From Iris pallida (taxonomy: Eukaryota; Streptophyta; Magnoliopsida; Asparagales; Iridaceae), in the NCBI GenBank assembly GCA_029216955.1, contig JANAVB010006999.1, positions 337,853 through 401,852 of the forward strand: DNA of 64,000 bases, in the 5' to 3' direction. Below, one piece after another: positions 22,411 to 35,600 of the stretch. Within the stretch, counting starts at the first letter, position 1, and each line of letters starts with the position of its first letter. Position numbers and translations under genes: made by a program. The notes under the pieces are model-generated. The model had not been told where the DNA came from. It ran no database searches and was given only the letters and a program-made list of their open reading frames with translations.

Positions 22411-25005
22411 ATGTCTGGAAGTGGATCTAATACGGCATCCTCGGACAATGTCAACGTTTCAAGTTCATCGGTGCTTCGGCGTTCCTCTACTGATATTGGA
22501 TGGGAGTACGGTGCATTGGTTGATCCTACAAATCTAGACAAATTAAAATGCAAATTATGTGGCAAAATTTGTTCTGGAGGAATTTATAGGATCAAACAAC
22601 ATATAGGTCATATTAAGGGAAATGTGGCTTCATGTCCGAGATCTACGAAAGAAGATCAAGACAAATGCAAGGCGGCTATTGAAGCTAGCAAAGTCAAGAA
22701 GAAGGAGAAGAGAAAACAAGAGGATAGTATAAGGGAAGAGGTACAAATTGAAGATCAAGATGAAGAAGAAGAAATTGAAATTGTGGGATTAAGAAAAAGA
22801 CCACATTTTCTTGGAGCTATGGACAAATGGGCTACATCCATCAATCCCGATATTGGGACAAATCCGGCAAAGAGGCTAAGACAACAAAATATGAATGAGG
22901 CATTATTTAAAGAAAAGACGGAAGCTGTGCATCAATATTTGGCTAAGTGGGTGTATGAGGCCGGCATACCTTTCCATGCTATTACCCTTGATAGTTTTGA
23001 TCGGTTTATTGAAGCGGTTGGTCAATTCGGTCCAGGTTATCGGAAGCCAAGCCAATATATGTTGAGGGAACCACTTTTGAAGAAAGAGATGGAGAAAACT
23101 AAAGAATCACTCAAGAAGCATGAAGAAGAATGGACTAAAAGTGGTGGTTCAGTTATGACCGACGCTTGGACCGACCGTAAGAGGAGGAGTATCATGAACA
23201 TGTGTGTCAATTGTATTGAAGGTATGATTTTTTGCTTAATGGTAAATTTCATATATTTTTTGCTTAATGGTAAAATTCATATATTTTTGTTTAATGGTAA
23301 AATTCTTAAATTCATATATATTTTTTGCTTAAGGTACAAGTTTTCATTCTTCACAAGAAGCTTCAATAGATGCACACACTGGAGAATATATATTCCATTA
23401 TGTTGACAAGTGCATTGAAGAAATTGGGCCCAAAAGTGTAGTTCAAGTTGTGACGGATAATGCGTCGAACAACATGGCGGCCGCCAAGTTATTGAAGGAG
23501 AAGAGGCCTACTATTTTCTGGACCTCGTATGCCACTCACACAATAGATCTTATGCTTGAAGGGATTGCTAAAATTCCGAAGTTCAGAGATGTGATCGACA
23601 AAGCAAAGGCATTCACAGTGTTCATTTATTCTCATCATAGGACATTGGCTATGATGAGAAAATATACAAAAAGACGTGACATAGTGAGACCGGGTGTGAC
23701 TAGATTTGCAACGGCATTCTTGACTTTGCAAAGTATGTTTGAGAAGAAGCATCAATTTCATGTAATGGTGGGTTCTTCTGACTGGGAATCAAGCAAATTG
23801 TGTCATGGTACCGCAAAAGGAAAGATAGCCTATGCCATTGTGGTAAGTGCAAGCTTTTGGTCGGGTGTAGCACTATGCTTGCGATTGTCTGCTCCATTAG
23901 TCAAGTTACTTAGATTGACCGATGGAGATAAAAAGCCATCAATGGGTTTTTATTTACGGGGAGCTCAAGCAAGTAAGAGAACAAGTAAAGATTGTGTTTC
24001 AAAACAATGAGATGAGCTATAGGCCGATCATTGAAATCATCGATTCAAAAGCCACCGACCGTCTTGATAGCCCCTTGCATTTGGCGGACTACTTACTAAA
24101 TCCTTATTATGCATATAAGGATACTAGTAGCTTTGATGATCCAACACTTAATGATGGTCTTATACAATGTGTTGAGACTTTCTTCTCCGACGATTTGGAC
24201 ATGCAAGATTGAATCATGAATGAGGAGCTAGGAAGATACAAGATGAGAGAGGGTTCATTTGGAAGAGCCTTAGCACTAAAAGGATGTACAAACAATGATG
24301 ACAAGTATAATCCAGGTATAATTATTTAAAAATGTTTGTCTTAAGTTTCATTGAAATTTTATTTGCTACTAATTTACTTTGATCAATAGTACTTTGGTGG
24401 TCAAACTATGGAGGGTCTACTCCCAACTTGTTAAAAATTGCAAAAAGAATTCTAGCTTTAACAACTAGTTCTTCCGGATGTGAGAGAAATTGGAGCACCT
24501 TTGAAGGGGTAAGTTTAATATAATTATAACTAGTTCTTTAACAACTAGATCTTTCCTTGCAATATCTAACTTTGTAGTTTATATTTTCTTTATGTAGATA
24601 CATACAAAGAAGAGAAATAGACTAGATGTGGAAAGGTTGAACAATCTAGTCTATGTGCAATTTAATGCAAAACTTATAAACAAGAAGAAAAGAGAAGTGA
24701 CAAATGATGTACTACATTCTAGTGAGCCAATCCATACTCAAGGATGGGTTGTAGAGGGTGGAGATGATGATGAAGATGATAGTGGACCACATGAGGGACT
24801 TACTTGGGCAATGGTTGGACAAGCATCGGGTGCGGACGACTACTTACAACCTAGAAGAAGTAGCAGAAATGTCGTGCCAGAACAAGTTGAATCAGAAACC
24901 GAAGATGAAGGAGATGAGGACATTGAGTGTGAATCTGATGGTCCTTCTATGACTTTTGTTGATTATGAAAATGAAGAAGTAGAATCCATGCCGACGGACA
25001 CTTAG
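22411..25005 (+). pseudogene. hAT transposase (BED finger, DUF659, hAT dimerisation), inactivated
   Basis: The start is ATG 22411. Exon 1 (22411-23221) has a BED-type finger (CKLCGKICSGGIYRIKQH) and the catalytic-region motif MTDAWTDRKRRS. Intron 23222-23333 is GT..AG and contains repeated ttgcttaatggtaaa words. Exon 2 (from 23334) carries VVQVVTDNASNN and YATHTIDLMLEGI of the DUF659/RNase-H-like core. A one-base expansion in a T run (23947-23951) shifts the frame, and a TGA at 24210-24212 stops it. Inferred exons 24390-24508 (WWSNYGGSTPNLLKIAKR, SGCERNWSTFEG, the hAT C-terminal dimerisation motif) and 24599-25005 (an acidic tail ending in TAG) complete it. With two lesions the protein cannot be made in full. 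Confidence 0.88.
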
Positions 25006-25271
25006 AAGAAAGAGAGGAGATATTCTTATTTTGTTGCTATAATATTGTTAGCTACTTGAATTATGTTTGAACTTGTAGTCTTGTCTATGTTGTCTTGAAC
25101 TATGAATTTGACTTTGTTTAGTTATTATGAGAAACTTTAAATTTGGAGTACAATTTTCACTTTAGCATATTTTAATTCCTATGTTTTTTGCGGTGACCGC
25201 CTAATATTAGAAGGCCGCCTAGGCGGCCTAGGCGCTAGGTGGCCGCCCGCCTAGCGCCTTTTACAACCTTG

Positions 25272-25453
25272 ACTGTGCCTATCGATGAACGAGTCCCATA
25301 ATTCCCTGGCCCCGTCCGCCCCGATGCGTGGGTTTGGGCCCCTCGTCTCCCTCCAGTCCGACGTCTTGCAACCGTCTGCCAGCCCGCCTCTCCATTGTTG
25401 TCCACCCCGGACCCGAACTCAAAGACGTAAGCCGAAGCCCCCGATCCTCCCAT
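25272..25453 (-). pseudogene. LINE ORF1, N-terminal codons right of the hAT
   Basis: On the minus strand this segment reads GWQTVARRRTGGRRG and then SSIGTV. It runs in the same sense into the ORF1 frame left of the hAT (TVDPRRRGGG), with one copy of the 8-bp duplication in between. This supports the hAT as a later insertion. Confidence 0.7.
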
Positions 25454-25855
25454 GCCCCCCCCCCCCCCCCCCCCCCCCCCCCACCGCCCGTGGGGATCCC
25501 ACTACTGCCGTCCACCGCCCCCCTACCGCTGCCCGACCCCTCCCCACCTGGGAGGGTGACACCGCCGCCGCCCTCCCCCCTCCCCCCCCCCCCCCCTCCG
25601 GGGGGTCACACCGCCGCCGCCAGGACCTGTCCCGCTTCCGCCGTCCCCGCCCGACCCCCCCCCCCCCCCCCCCCCCCCCCAACGCCTGGGAGGGTCCCAC
25701 TTCCGCCGCCCGACCCCCCCCCCCCCCCCCCGACAGGAGAGGTCCCCCCCCCCCCAAGACCTTCGGGCCTCCTTCCCCGCGAGCGGATCGGGAGGGCGGG
25801 GAGGAGGCGAAGCCGCCTGGAAAACCCTACAGGGGGAACCCTAGCAGACATCAAA
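25454..25855 (-). repeat. LINE 5' leader with long C runs (G runs in LINE sense)
   Basis: The plus strand has C tracts of 10-30 bases at about 25456-25490, 25578-25597, 25655-25680, 25713-25730 and 25745-25755, separated by CCGCCG-like words. In LINE sense these are G tracts with G-quadruplex potential. The far end (25800-25850) is ordinary unique sequence next to the target duplication. The exact run lengths may be sequencing or assembly artefacts. Confidence 0.8.
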
Positions 25856-25871
25856 AAAAGGACAGCTATTT

Positions 25872-26661
25872 ACTCAAATCAACATATATAATTACACTAA
25901 TTGTACAAGTCTCATTTCTAATGGACACTATCAACAAGATGGAAAAACAATGCCAATGCGAATAAAACATAATCCCTGCTGGTGACATTGTTACAAAGTC
26001 GACCGCCTTCTCCTCCCTCTCTCCTCTCTATCGACATATTAATTCACAGATGCAGATTGTTGCGCCGCCCCCCAAAGTGTCAGCAAATCATGAACGAAAC
26101 CGTGGCGCTACCTGTTCAATATAAACATATTAGTATCATCACTACAGAGATGAATTGTTGTCTAAGCAGCAAACTGGCAACAGCTCTAACAATGCATTTT
26201 TTTCAAAAAGAAAAGTAATATTATGAGAAAACTGTCTCTAATCGTGAGCCCGCAATGAACATGGAAGACAAGTAAAAACGAGCAAACGCAATTTCCTTTT
26301 AAACTAATCTGCACAGTAGTCTTTCAAATAATTTGATAAAACAACATAAAATCGTAAACCCAACTTAAACCGGATTGAAGGAACAGAATTTGACCAAACC
26401 CGCATTTGAACCTGAAGAAGGTATTGGAATTGGATATCACATGAGCAAGACCCAAAGCCCAACCCATTTACATAAGTTGCGTTCTTGCTCTTGTGAAGAG
26501 ACAGACATGCATATACACACACACACACACGAACTTACAATTTCACGCAACCAAATGGCCCTGAGACATTTAAAAGACTTACCGGATAATTACCAGGACG
26601 ATGGAAACTCTCAATAACAATTGCTTCCTCGACTGACTTAGGAAAGTCTATTCAGTTGTCC
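25872..26661. other. MMS19 3' flank / probable 3' UTR
   Basis: No coding sequence is recognised between the LINE target duplication and the MMS19 stop codon. A short (AC)n run lies at 26515-26530. The proximal part presumably holds the MMS19 3' UTR and polyadenylation site, but I could not fix a canonical AATAAA. Confidence 0.5.
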
Positions 26662-26695
26662 TTAGAAATGAAGACTTCTTGATGCAATTGACGCC
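26662..26695 (-). CDS. MMS19: MMS19 last coding exon
   Basis: Acceptor gtgcag precedes the exon. The split Trp codon completes RQAW, and ASIASRSLHF plus TAA (26662-26664) ends the protein. The terminal WASI matches plant MMS19. The alternative read-through of the preceding donor would give an unrelated hydrophobic tail. Confidence 0.85.
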
Positions 26696-29600
26696 CTGCA
26701 CAAACAAAGTTAGTTAAAACTTTCTACCAGATTGCTGAGAAGGCATGAAGAAAATGATGCTGGGCATTAGTAATGCATAAAATGATATTCCGAACCATGC
26801 TTGACGACATCTAACAGCCTCTTGACGAACAGCCCTTTTCCGGTCATCAAGCGAATTCGATAAAGCACGTAGAACCTGGAAAAGATTGCAAATAGTGAAT
26901 CTTCTGGTAGAGAACAAAATGCACAAGCGACAGAGCTAAAGCTACGAAGAAGACGGGGAAAAGATGAATAATTTCACTGCAATAGCTAATCCGAACCTGT
27001 GGTCTCATCGGATAGATCTTTGAGTGAGGAAGTGCTGACATGGCAACAAGGCATTGAATTGCAGTTTCACGAACAAGCTGGCATATCAAAAGTGAAGCAC
27101 AATAATGAACGAAAGCACAATAAACTGAAGATTCACAAAAACATGTGTATTTATTTTAACCTAAATTACAAGTTACATATTGCCTCAAAATATATGGACT
27201 TTATAATAATACAAGAGTATAACAGTTACTATAACCTTAATTCATCGTAATGGTCTCACCCCTTATCAGTCTCTACAAAGATATCTGGTCAGTGGTCAGG
27301 TCAAAATGGAGAAATTGCAGTTCCAATTTCTATGAACAGGTTTTATGGTGATATCTATATCGCAAAATTTGGGATGGAACCTTTGTCATTGTGTAGGTTA
27401 TGTGCAACAAAAGGTGTTAATAAAAAACACAATTTAGTAAAAGTGAATATATGGTAAGGTCAAGCTGAAGCTTTCAGACAGAGCTGCTTCTTATCAGCAC
27501 CCCAAAACTTTACAAGTTTGTTTATCATTAACAAAACAGTTAAGAGAAATTGTTTCCTAGTCCTACCAAGAGAATCAAGAACCTTATCCAAGTTCTCTTG
27601 ATGCACAAAGAAAAAGACAAGTCAATTGCAACCTTGAAGATGAAGACGTTTAACGCCATTTGCACCCTAATACTGCTATAACTTTAAATTGCATTTTTAA
27701 CAAGTATCACGCATGCAGTTGATCACTCAACATACCTTGTGTGCATTATTGCCAGAATAAATGATTATTTTAATCAGAAAAGAATTATAGTACAACATCA
27801 GGTTAAAGTGCATGTGTGTCAACGATTTGGTACAAAATAGCAATACAATGATGAGTGCTAAGAAAATATTTTACCATCGAATGTGGGTAAGAAATCAGCC
27901 TAATAAGGTGACTTATGATAATATGAACATTCTCCATGACAGTTTCCTTCCCTGCATGCATAGAAAATATATATTACTATGAGAAATATTGAATGTGGTA
28001 GCAAGCAAGCAACTTTATTTCACTAAATGCCTTTATTTCTCAAACTTCGTCATTTTGTGTGTGAAATAAATCATACAAGTCTCCTTCCTTCTGCAGATGG
28101 CAAATTGACACCATGACCATAAAGAACCTTACTTTTCTTCTCCAATTTAGGGGAAATGGCAAATTGGATAGACTGAAAAGATCAGAACTTTTGCCAAATC
28201 AAATCAAAGGCATTATGGTCATGTTTAAAAATTAAAATTACAATGTCATCTAAGTCATTTCAATTAGAATAATGTCTGATATGGAGCAAAGCTTTCTATT
28301 AAGTATTGATAAAAGTTTATGACCAGCGTAAACCTAGTGTCAACATTCTCAGTTAGCACCATAATCGTGGACAAGAAAAATAATGTTATGGGAGGGTGCT
28401 TTGTCGCAAACCTAGCAGGGTTACGAAGCCTACTTAACTAACAGTCATGCATTTTAGGTTTGTGCACCCAATGAATCTACAGGAACGTGAAAGACGATAA
28501 GGTATGCCCTATTGAAATGCAGTCATCTCTATTCCACAATAATCGGAAAGGCAAAAGCCAGAGGACTCAAATTATTAAAAGACCAAAACTAACTTATTCA
28601 CAAATCAGCACGAGGAATTATACTGTGTTGCTACAGTAGCAGATTCAGTAATAGCAAACATTTCATACTAAGAGAACAACTAAAAGGTACTTCGGTACTA
28701 CAATGAAGGCAACAACAGTCATCTCTAGTAGGTATTGTTTTGGAATCTAATTATGATTAAGAGGTTAATAAAGCATGGGCATCTCCGAAGGAGAAAAGGC
28801 TACAGCCAATGACGTTGCGTTCAGAAATTTTAATTAGAGTAAAATTGAAATCCTAGATTCTTCCACTTGTTATTTACAAAGATCTTCATATTACACATGT
28901 ATGAAGAAGCTTTGTTTTTTGAACTCTCAAAATACTAAAACCAAATCCAAAACATAATAGATTTTGACTTCTACATAAAATTCAGCAATCAGTATGTATC
29001 GTATACATATACAGAGGCAATGTTGGGTGGAAAACTATAAAGTTCAGGCTCAACCAGTGGAGTCAAGAAGTGGTCATCAAGGTTGTTTGATTCCAGAAAA
29101 AAAAATGTTGAATTTAACCTGCAAGTAAACCTTTTTTTTTTAATCTTCAGGCCTTGGATAATCCCCTATGCACGGGTATAAGAAATATTACCACTCAGCC
29201 ACACAATAACTTGATTAAACATGTCCCTCCCATAGTTATTGGGAACCCCTATTCCCTAGGACGTGGCTACACAGACATCTGTATCTCACAAGATGAAGTT
29301 CAACAAAGATATCAAATAGTAATGAAAAAACAATAAAATTCAATAGTGGGTTGTTATAGGACCGGGTACAAATTCTTCCCTAGTAGACACAGAAGCAGAA
29401 CATTCTCGCTAAGCCAACTCCCATTTATTGCTTACTAGGGAAAGTAGTGTGCACTGTACTGTACCACGTATTGAAACAAATCACAACCAATGGTAACTAT
29501 GGTCCAGCCGGGAAAAATATTGGGCCACGAATAGGTATCGTCGAGTTTTATGGGTTATTTTGCTCTATTTTAAAATTAATCATCTATACAAATAGCTAGA

Positions 29601-32600
29601 TTCAGCATCAAATTTGTGACCAAGTCGATGAAGATTCTCTTCTAATTCCAGATGTCTCTGGTTAACTACTCAGAGTTCAAGCTTTAATCCAGTAACCTTT
29701 TAAGAAATTGGATACTCTCCTAGGTCTCTTAGATAAGTTAGATGTTAATTTTCTTGCTATGCGATTTGCACTTCAGAGCTTGAGCTATTATATTGTGACA
29801 ACCTGGAATTTCAATTTGATGTACACTAATTTCCTTTGTTTTCATTGATATATAAAAATTGAGATCTTGTCCACACATACGCTCAAAGAAAAACATTTAA
29901 GTCCTCTGGTTGTCACATAAATCATACGTATATGTCCGAAACATAAATAAGTACCATTTATGTAAATATTGATGGGGATATGGAATAGGTAATTTCTTTT
30001 GCAACCAACAAATGCATATAATACTAACAGAAACATGCATGAGGCTGTCTAAATCTGCAGTCTCCTCTGCCCAATATCCATGTTATCATCGTAATACAAC
30101 TGATTCTAACATATTATAAAAAATGCAGTTCAGAAGAAGAAAGCTAATAATTGACAACCCCACAAGTACTTCATATAATTATTCCTGTAAAACAAATCTT
30201 ACCATTCTCATCCATCAGGATACCAGATAAGACTAACAATAGACTGTATGTCATTTCTTTATTCAGTAAGTCTGAACTCAAGACCGACAGGCCATCCAAC
30301 AAGGGAAGTAACACCTGCAAAACCAAATAAACAGCCTTCTGTAAGTTCTAGATTGTGCAAACTTGACTTGAACGAACATCAAGACGATTTATGAGGAATG
30401 AATTATAAAATTATTGTTTGCAAGCAAAAACCTTTTTGGAGTCAGCAACAACTGCAGCCAGTGGAGTTCCGGAAATAACATGTCCAAAAGCTCGATATAG
30501 TACATATCTGAAACTAACACAAGATTATGTCAATGAAACCAATGTAATTAAGACAACAAAAAATGAAAGCAATTTATTTTGATTATAATATATGGCGAGG
30601 AATGCCAAATAAGGACTAGAACAAATCTAGAGCAGGCAAGATTAGGATCGAAGGACTTCACTAGTGAGGTGATAAAAGCAGCAAATTGCAAGTATAAGAA
30701 AGAGGAAGCTGTATATAAGGGCGAATAATTAGGTAAAGTTTTATCCTTGAAAATATTCTTGTGTGGACATGGAGATCGCATATGTTCCCAATATGATCAT
30801 TTTGATTTTCAGCAGTAAGGTGACAAATACTAGTATTGCTAGGAACAACAATAAGGCTTGGCACTAGCATTATGAAGGATACTGGTTTAAGTTGACGAAA
30901 CAACCAGCCCATAAAATGGGGATAAGTCTATTTACACATTGGCTCTACCCAGGCCAGGCTCTACACTTGTGGGGGACTTGTGGCAATTGGCATTGAGGAG
31001 TCTTTTTCAGAGAGGTGATAAATATAAGTTACTTCTTACTTGACGAGATGATCTCAGGGAACTGGTTATATTTACATTAAGAAGAAATAAACCTGCTTAT
31101 TATGACATTTCTGGTCATTAGCCTTCATAAGACCAACAATTTTCTTGTTGAAGATATATAGTGGGTACACAAAAAGTACTTCAGTTTTCAGGATGGTCGC
31201 AATAAAATGATCATACATGTCAGTCATCCTTTTCAAACAAGGCATGATCTGGTGAAAGATATAGCTGGAGACAGGTCAGATTAGTCCAGGTTGAGCTGAA
31301 CCCGGTCATAGTGAAGATTCCGTAAAATACAGCTACAATACAAAGAGCCATTAATAGGTCCACACACCTAAATCAACTCAAGACAACCATAACATGTAAA
31401 GTTAGATCTCACTTGCAACGAAAATTATCGGGAGAACTGGAGGAAGATGACAACTGAATGTCAATGTTGCTAAGAGAGATGGGAGAAGCCTAATGATTTT
31501 TTAGTGTTCAATGGACAACTTGTGCTCATTGTCATTCCCTGCTGGATTGGAGACATTGCTTTAGACAAGATCTTTTTCAAGTACTTTGTAAAGTGTGATT
31601 AGGCTGTAAAATGACTAGATCAGTTTTTTAAAAAGACAAAAAGATCACATTTAAAGCAGCAAACCTTATATAGGTAAGAGAACATAAGAACATTTGCCTA
31701 CGCAAAGTTTGACAAAGATTAGCTAACAGACAGTAAAACTGGAACAATCTGATTCATTAATAGAACTGCAAATTATAATCTAGACAAAATAGCCAAATAT
31801 TACAGAAAACTCAAAAGTACCTTGTATTTGGTGAATTACAATTTGTTATTGAAGAGAGCAAGACAGGCAGCATACTTGAGAAGAATCGTTGCTTATAAAG
31901 TGGCCTTATCTTTGAATGGAACTTTTTAGTCAAGCAAACCTCTGAATCACTCATAAGTATGTGGAATGCGTTAGCTGCAGATTTTGCTGCAGGCAAATGC
32001 CTATCCTGACTGTTTCCAGATTCATTGGGATGTTCTGAAGTGACAACATTATTCTGGCTTGGAAGTATGCATTTCATTAGAACCATTGCTATTTCTTTCA
32101 ACCTTTCATGCCCACGCAAAAGCAAACCTTTACCAACCCATGCTAAACCATCAATAGCATGCATTTGGAGTGAACTAGGACATATGCAACTGAGGTCCTT
32201 CTCAAAGTTGCACTGTTTCAAAGGACTAGAGAAAAGTACAGCATATATGCTCTCAAGAATTAAACCAATTACTTCATCCAACTTGCAAGTACTTGGAACT
32301 TCTATTTTTCCATCTGCAGGCCATTTGTTAATAATGGAAGCCAAGGCTTGAGCTGCCGGAATATGTCCTCTAAGTAGGTTAGCCACGAACAACTTAATTA
32401 GTGTATGTACATCTGGTAGAGGAGTTAGGGGTCGAAGTGCTGTCACTACCGATGCAAAAAGGGATACAAGCCATTCGTCTTTACAAGAGAAGCTGGCTCC
32501 AAGGACCTGGGACAAAGGCCTTGTTACTGGCATTTTTGTATCTATACATGATAACCCTGACGCATCTGGAATAAATTGCAATCCATCCAACTTCGACGAG

Positions 32601-35600
32601 GGATAAAACAATGGCTCCAAAGGAGACGAGATTGTGGATAACACTATGTTATAAGCTTTTTGTACAATATGACCCTGACCTTCTGTACAATGGGCAACAG
32701 CACACTTCATTGCCATCATAGATGAATCAAGAAGACCCTGAAAATAACGAATGCCAAAAATATTATACAATTATGGAAAGTATATTAAAAAAAATGCAGG
32801 TAAATTATAAAACAAAGCTAAGTGATGCTAGAATGTAGAGCTGCCTCTAGCAGAGCTGATAATACGGTTAATAGGAACTAACAGAAACTAGCTCATATGT
32901 GCTAATATTACACATTTGAATCAAAACCAACTCGCACAAATGCAGCCATCCGAAGTATCGAGCAACTGCTGGCTACCTTCCTCTCAAGGCATATGCCAAA
33001 AGCACCGCTGGTTTCCATCAGATTCCAGATATTGACAGCAAACTGCATTGCAACTTGTTCAATCCTACCAGACTTGTGGCACCTGATCACAGACGGATAG
33101 ACCTATATAAATACACAAACAACTGCAAATAGGAGCTATATGCAGTAAGCATATAACAGGCATATATAAAAGGAGTTTTTCTGTTATACTAAGCGAACCA
33201 CATAATAGTTTTGTTATTCTACAAATCCTTTTATAACACGAATCAATCTTCAAAAACAAATAAAATTTTATAACAGGTCATAGTTAATTTGGATGTCCTA
33301 ACCTCGATACTTGTTTCTCCAGAAATCATCATCTCCTAATAACTAGACCCATACGCATCAAGCACATCCGGACATACTAGGATCAGCAGAAGTATAAGAG
33401 GAATAAGATACGATATGAATAAGATACGATATGTAGGAAGGGTATAGTTGTTGTTGAAACCTCGGTACATCAAGGAGACAGGAGGAAAAAAAGAACACTT
33501 CTCTCTTATTGATGGATAGACTGCCAATATGTGGGAGCTCTTCAGGAAACCAACTAGGCAAAAGTAAGATATGTCTAGCATTTTGTGCTTACATTAGAAT
33601 TTTTCCTATGTAGAATGGAGGAATTGATTGATTATTATTGAGGGAGAGATTACATATATATAGGAGAGGCTAGCCTCCTCTCCTATTATTCTAAGCAATG
33701 TGGGACTAAAGTCCAATAACTCTAATATAACACTTAACACCATCCCTCAAGCTGGAGCATAGATGTCAATCATGCTCAGCTTGTTACATAAAAATTGAAT
33801 CCGAGGACCCAGAAGAGGCTTTGTGAAGATATCAGCTATTTGGTCGTCGGTCCTCACATGTTGAAACTTTATCACTCCCTTTGTATATTCATCACGAACA
33901 AAATGAATGTCAATTTCAATATGCTTCGTCCGTTCATGAAATACTGGGTTGGTGGCAATGTGAATAGCAGATTGGTTATCACACCATAGATCTACCACTT
34001 GAGATCCTGCGTCTTCTCCCAGTTCTTGTAGGAGATGCTTCATATACAATATCTCTGACGTGCCATGAGCAATAGCTCGATATTCTGCTTCTGAGCTTGA
34101 GCGTGCTATCACACTTTGTTTCTTGCTTTTCCATGATACTAGATTTCCGCCAATAAATACTCAGTAGCCAGATGTAGACCGTCTATCTGTCAGGCTTGCT
34201 CCCCAGTCAGCATCAGTAAAACACTCAATACGAGTGTCCATTATTTTCCATTCGAATTTCTTTTCCTGGATTCTTTACTAGATAACACAGAATCATGAGA
34301 ACTTCCTGCCAGTGTGGAACTCTTGGAGAAGCCATAAATCTACTTGCAACACTCACTGCAAAAGAAATGTCCGGATGCGTCATGACTGCTAAGTAGTTGA
34401 GTTTTCCAACTACTCGACGATACTGATCTGGATTGGTCATCAGGACCCCTTTGTCTAGAAGTAACTTCGCCCCTGGATCCATGGGTGAGGTTGGTCCCTT
34501 TGCTTGCATCATGCATGCATCATTTAGTATGTCCAGCACATACTTTCTTTGAGACATTACAATGTCCCGCTTACCGCGTGTGACCTCAATGTCAAAAAAA
34601 TAGTTCAAGAATCCCATATCCTTAGTTTGAAATTGTTCTCCAAGAAATTTCTTGAGACTTACAATACTCTGGCTATCATCTCCCGTGATTACAATATCAT
34701 CAACGTAGACACCAAGAAGTATTCTTCCAGCAGATGTGTGTCGATAGAAAATTGAATGGTCCTTCGATTGACACATTCCAAATTGAGTAACAACCTGTGT
34801 AAATCTACCAAACCATGCACGACGTAATTGTTTCAGACCATAGAGGGCCTTCCTCAGATGACACACTTTACCCTCCCTTGCAACGAACCCGGGAGGTTGC
34901 ATCACATATACTTCTTCATCAAGATCCCCGTGGAGGAAAGCATTCTTTATATCTAGCTGAAGTAACGGCCAATCATATCGGATGGCCAAGGTCATGAGGA
35001 CACGAACGGATGTCATTTTGGCCACAGGAGAGAATGTCTTGAAGTAATCCTCACCATAGGTTTGAGAGTATCCTTTGGCCACCAGCCGAGCCTTCAGTCG
35101 ATCAAGGGTGCCATCCGGTTTTACCTTAATCGTGAACACCCATTTGCAGTCGACTGCCTGTTTACCAGTAGGTAAGTCGACTAAGTTCCAGGTATGATTC
35201 TCCTGGAGAGCTTTTATCTCCTCGTTCATAGCAGCACGCCAACCAGGATGTCGGAGACCCTCCTCAGCGGTCTTGGGGATCTGAATCCCATCAATAGTAG
35301 CCACCAGAGACTGAGTGTGACTGGTAAGACCTTTGTAGTTGTCAATATACAAGGAATGATCACGACGAGGACGTTCTGGAGGCGGGACCGCCGGAGCTGC
35401 TAGCGGAATTGGTGGAGCTGCTGGTGGAACAGATGGAGGCAACTCATTTGAGCCGAAACTGCTGGTGGAACCAGAGGAGGATGAATCTGTGGACGATGTT
35501 GGCAATGACTGAATCGGTGTATGTGGACCATCTGACTGGGAGACTGGCTCGGTAAGGGAGGGCACCCGGACGGGAGGTTGTTGTGTTTGAGAAGGAAATA

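Larger units (their letters stand above)
21531..25271 (+). mobile_element. hAT DNA transposon (DUF659-type) with decayed transposase
   Basis: The element is bounded by an imperfect 8-bp duplication, ACTGTGTC (21523-21530) and ACTGTGCC (25272-25279). Its termini are imperfect TIRs: CAGTGTTCTAAAAGGCGC on the left and CAAGGTTGTAAAAGGCGC read inward from the right, 15 of 18 matching. Both ends carry clustered palindromic GCCGCCTAGGCGG-type subterminal motifs. Inside is one transposase gene on the plus strand. The element interrupts LINE ORF1. Confidence 0.92.
5906..25855 (-). mobile_element. Full-length L1-type LINE, split by two younger insertions
   Basis: The element reads on the minus strand. 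It is flanked by the 16-bp direct repeat AAAAGGACAGCTATTT at 5890-5905 and 25856-25871. A poly(A) tail (poly-T on the plus strand, about 5903-5914) lies at its left, 3' end. Removing the LTR element at 7411-18083 and the hAT at 21531-25271, each with one copy of its duplication, leaves about 5.5 kb, a normal length for a plant L1. The order is: 5' leader, ORF1 (DUF4283-like plus CCHC knuckle), endonuclease, reverse transcriptase and zf-RVT-like C-terminus. Several frameshifts and stops make it non-functional. Confidence 0.92.

Noticed and set aside
25285..25965. Proline-rich ORFs on the plus strand over the C tracts
   Set aside because: Low-complexity translation of the LINE leader, antisense to the LINE.
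26714..26926. Alternative MMS19 C-terminus reading through the last donor (FGISFYALLMPS..)
   Set aside because: The downstream exon restores the conserved WASI ending and keeps frame; the read-through tail is unlike any MMS19.
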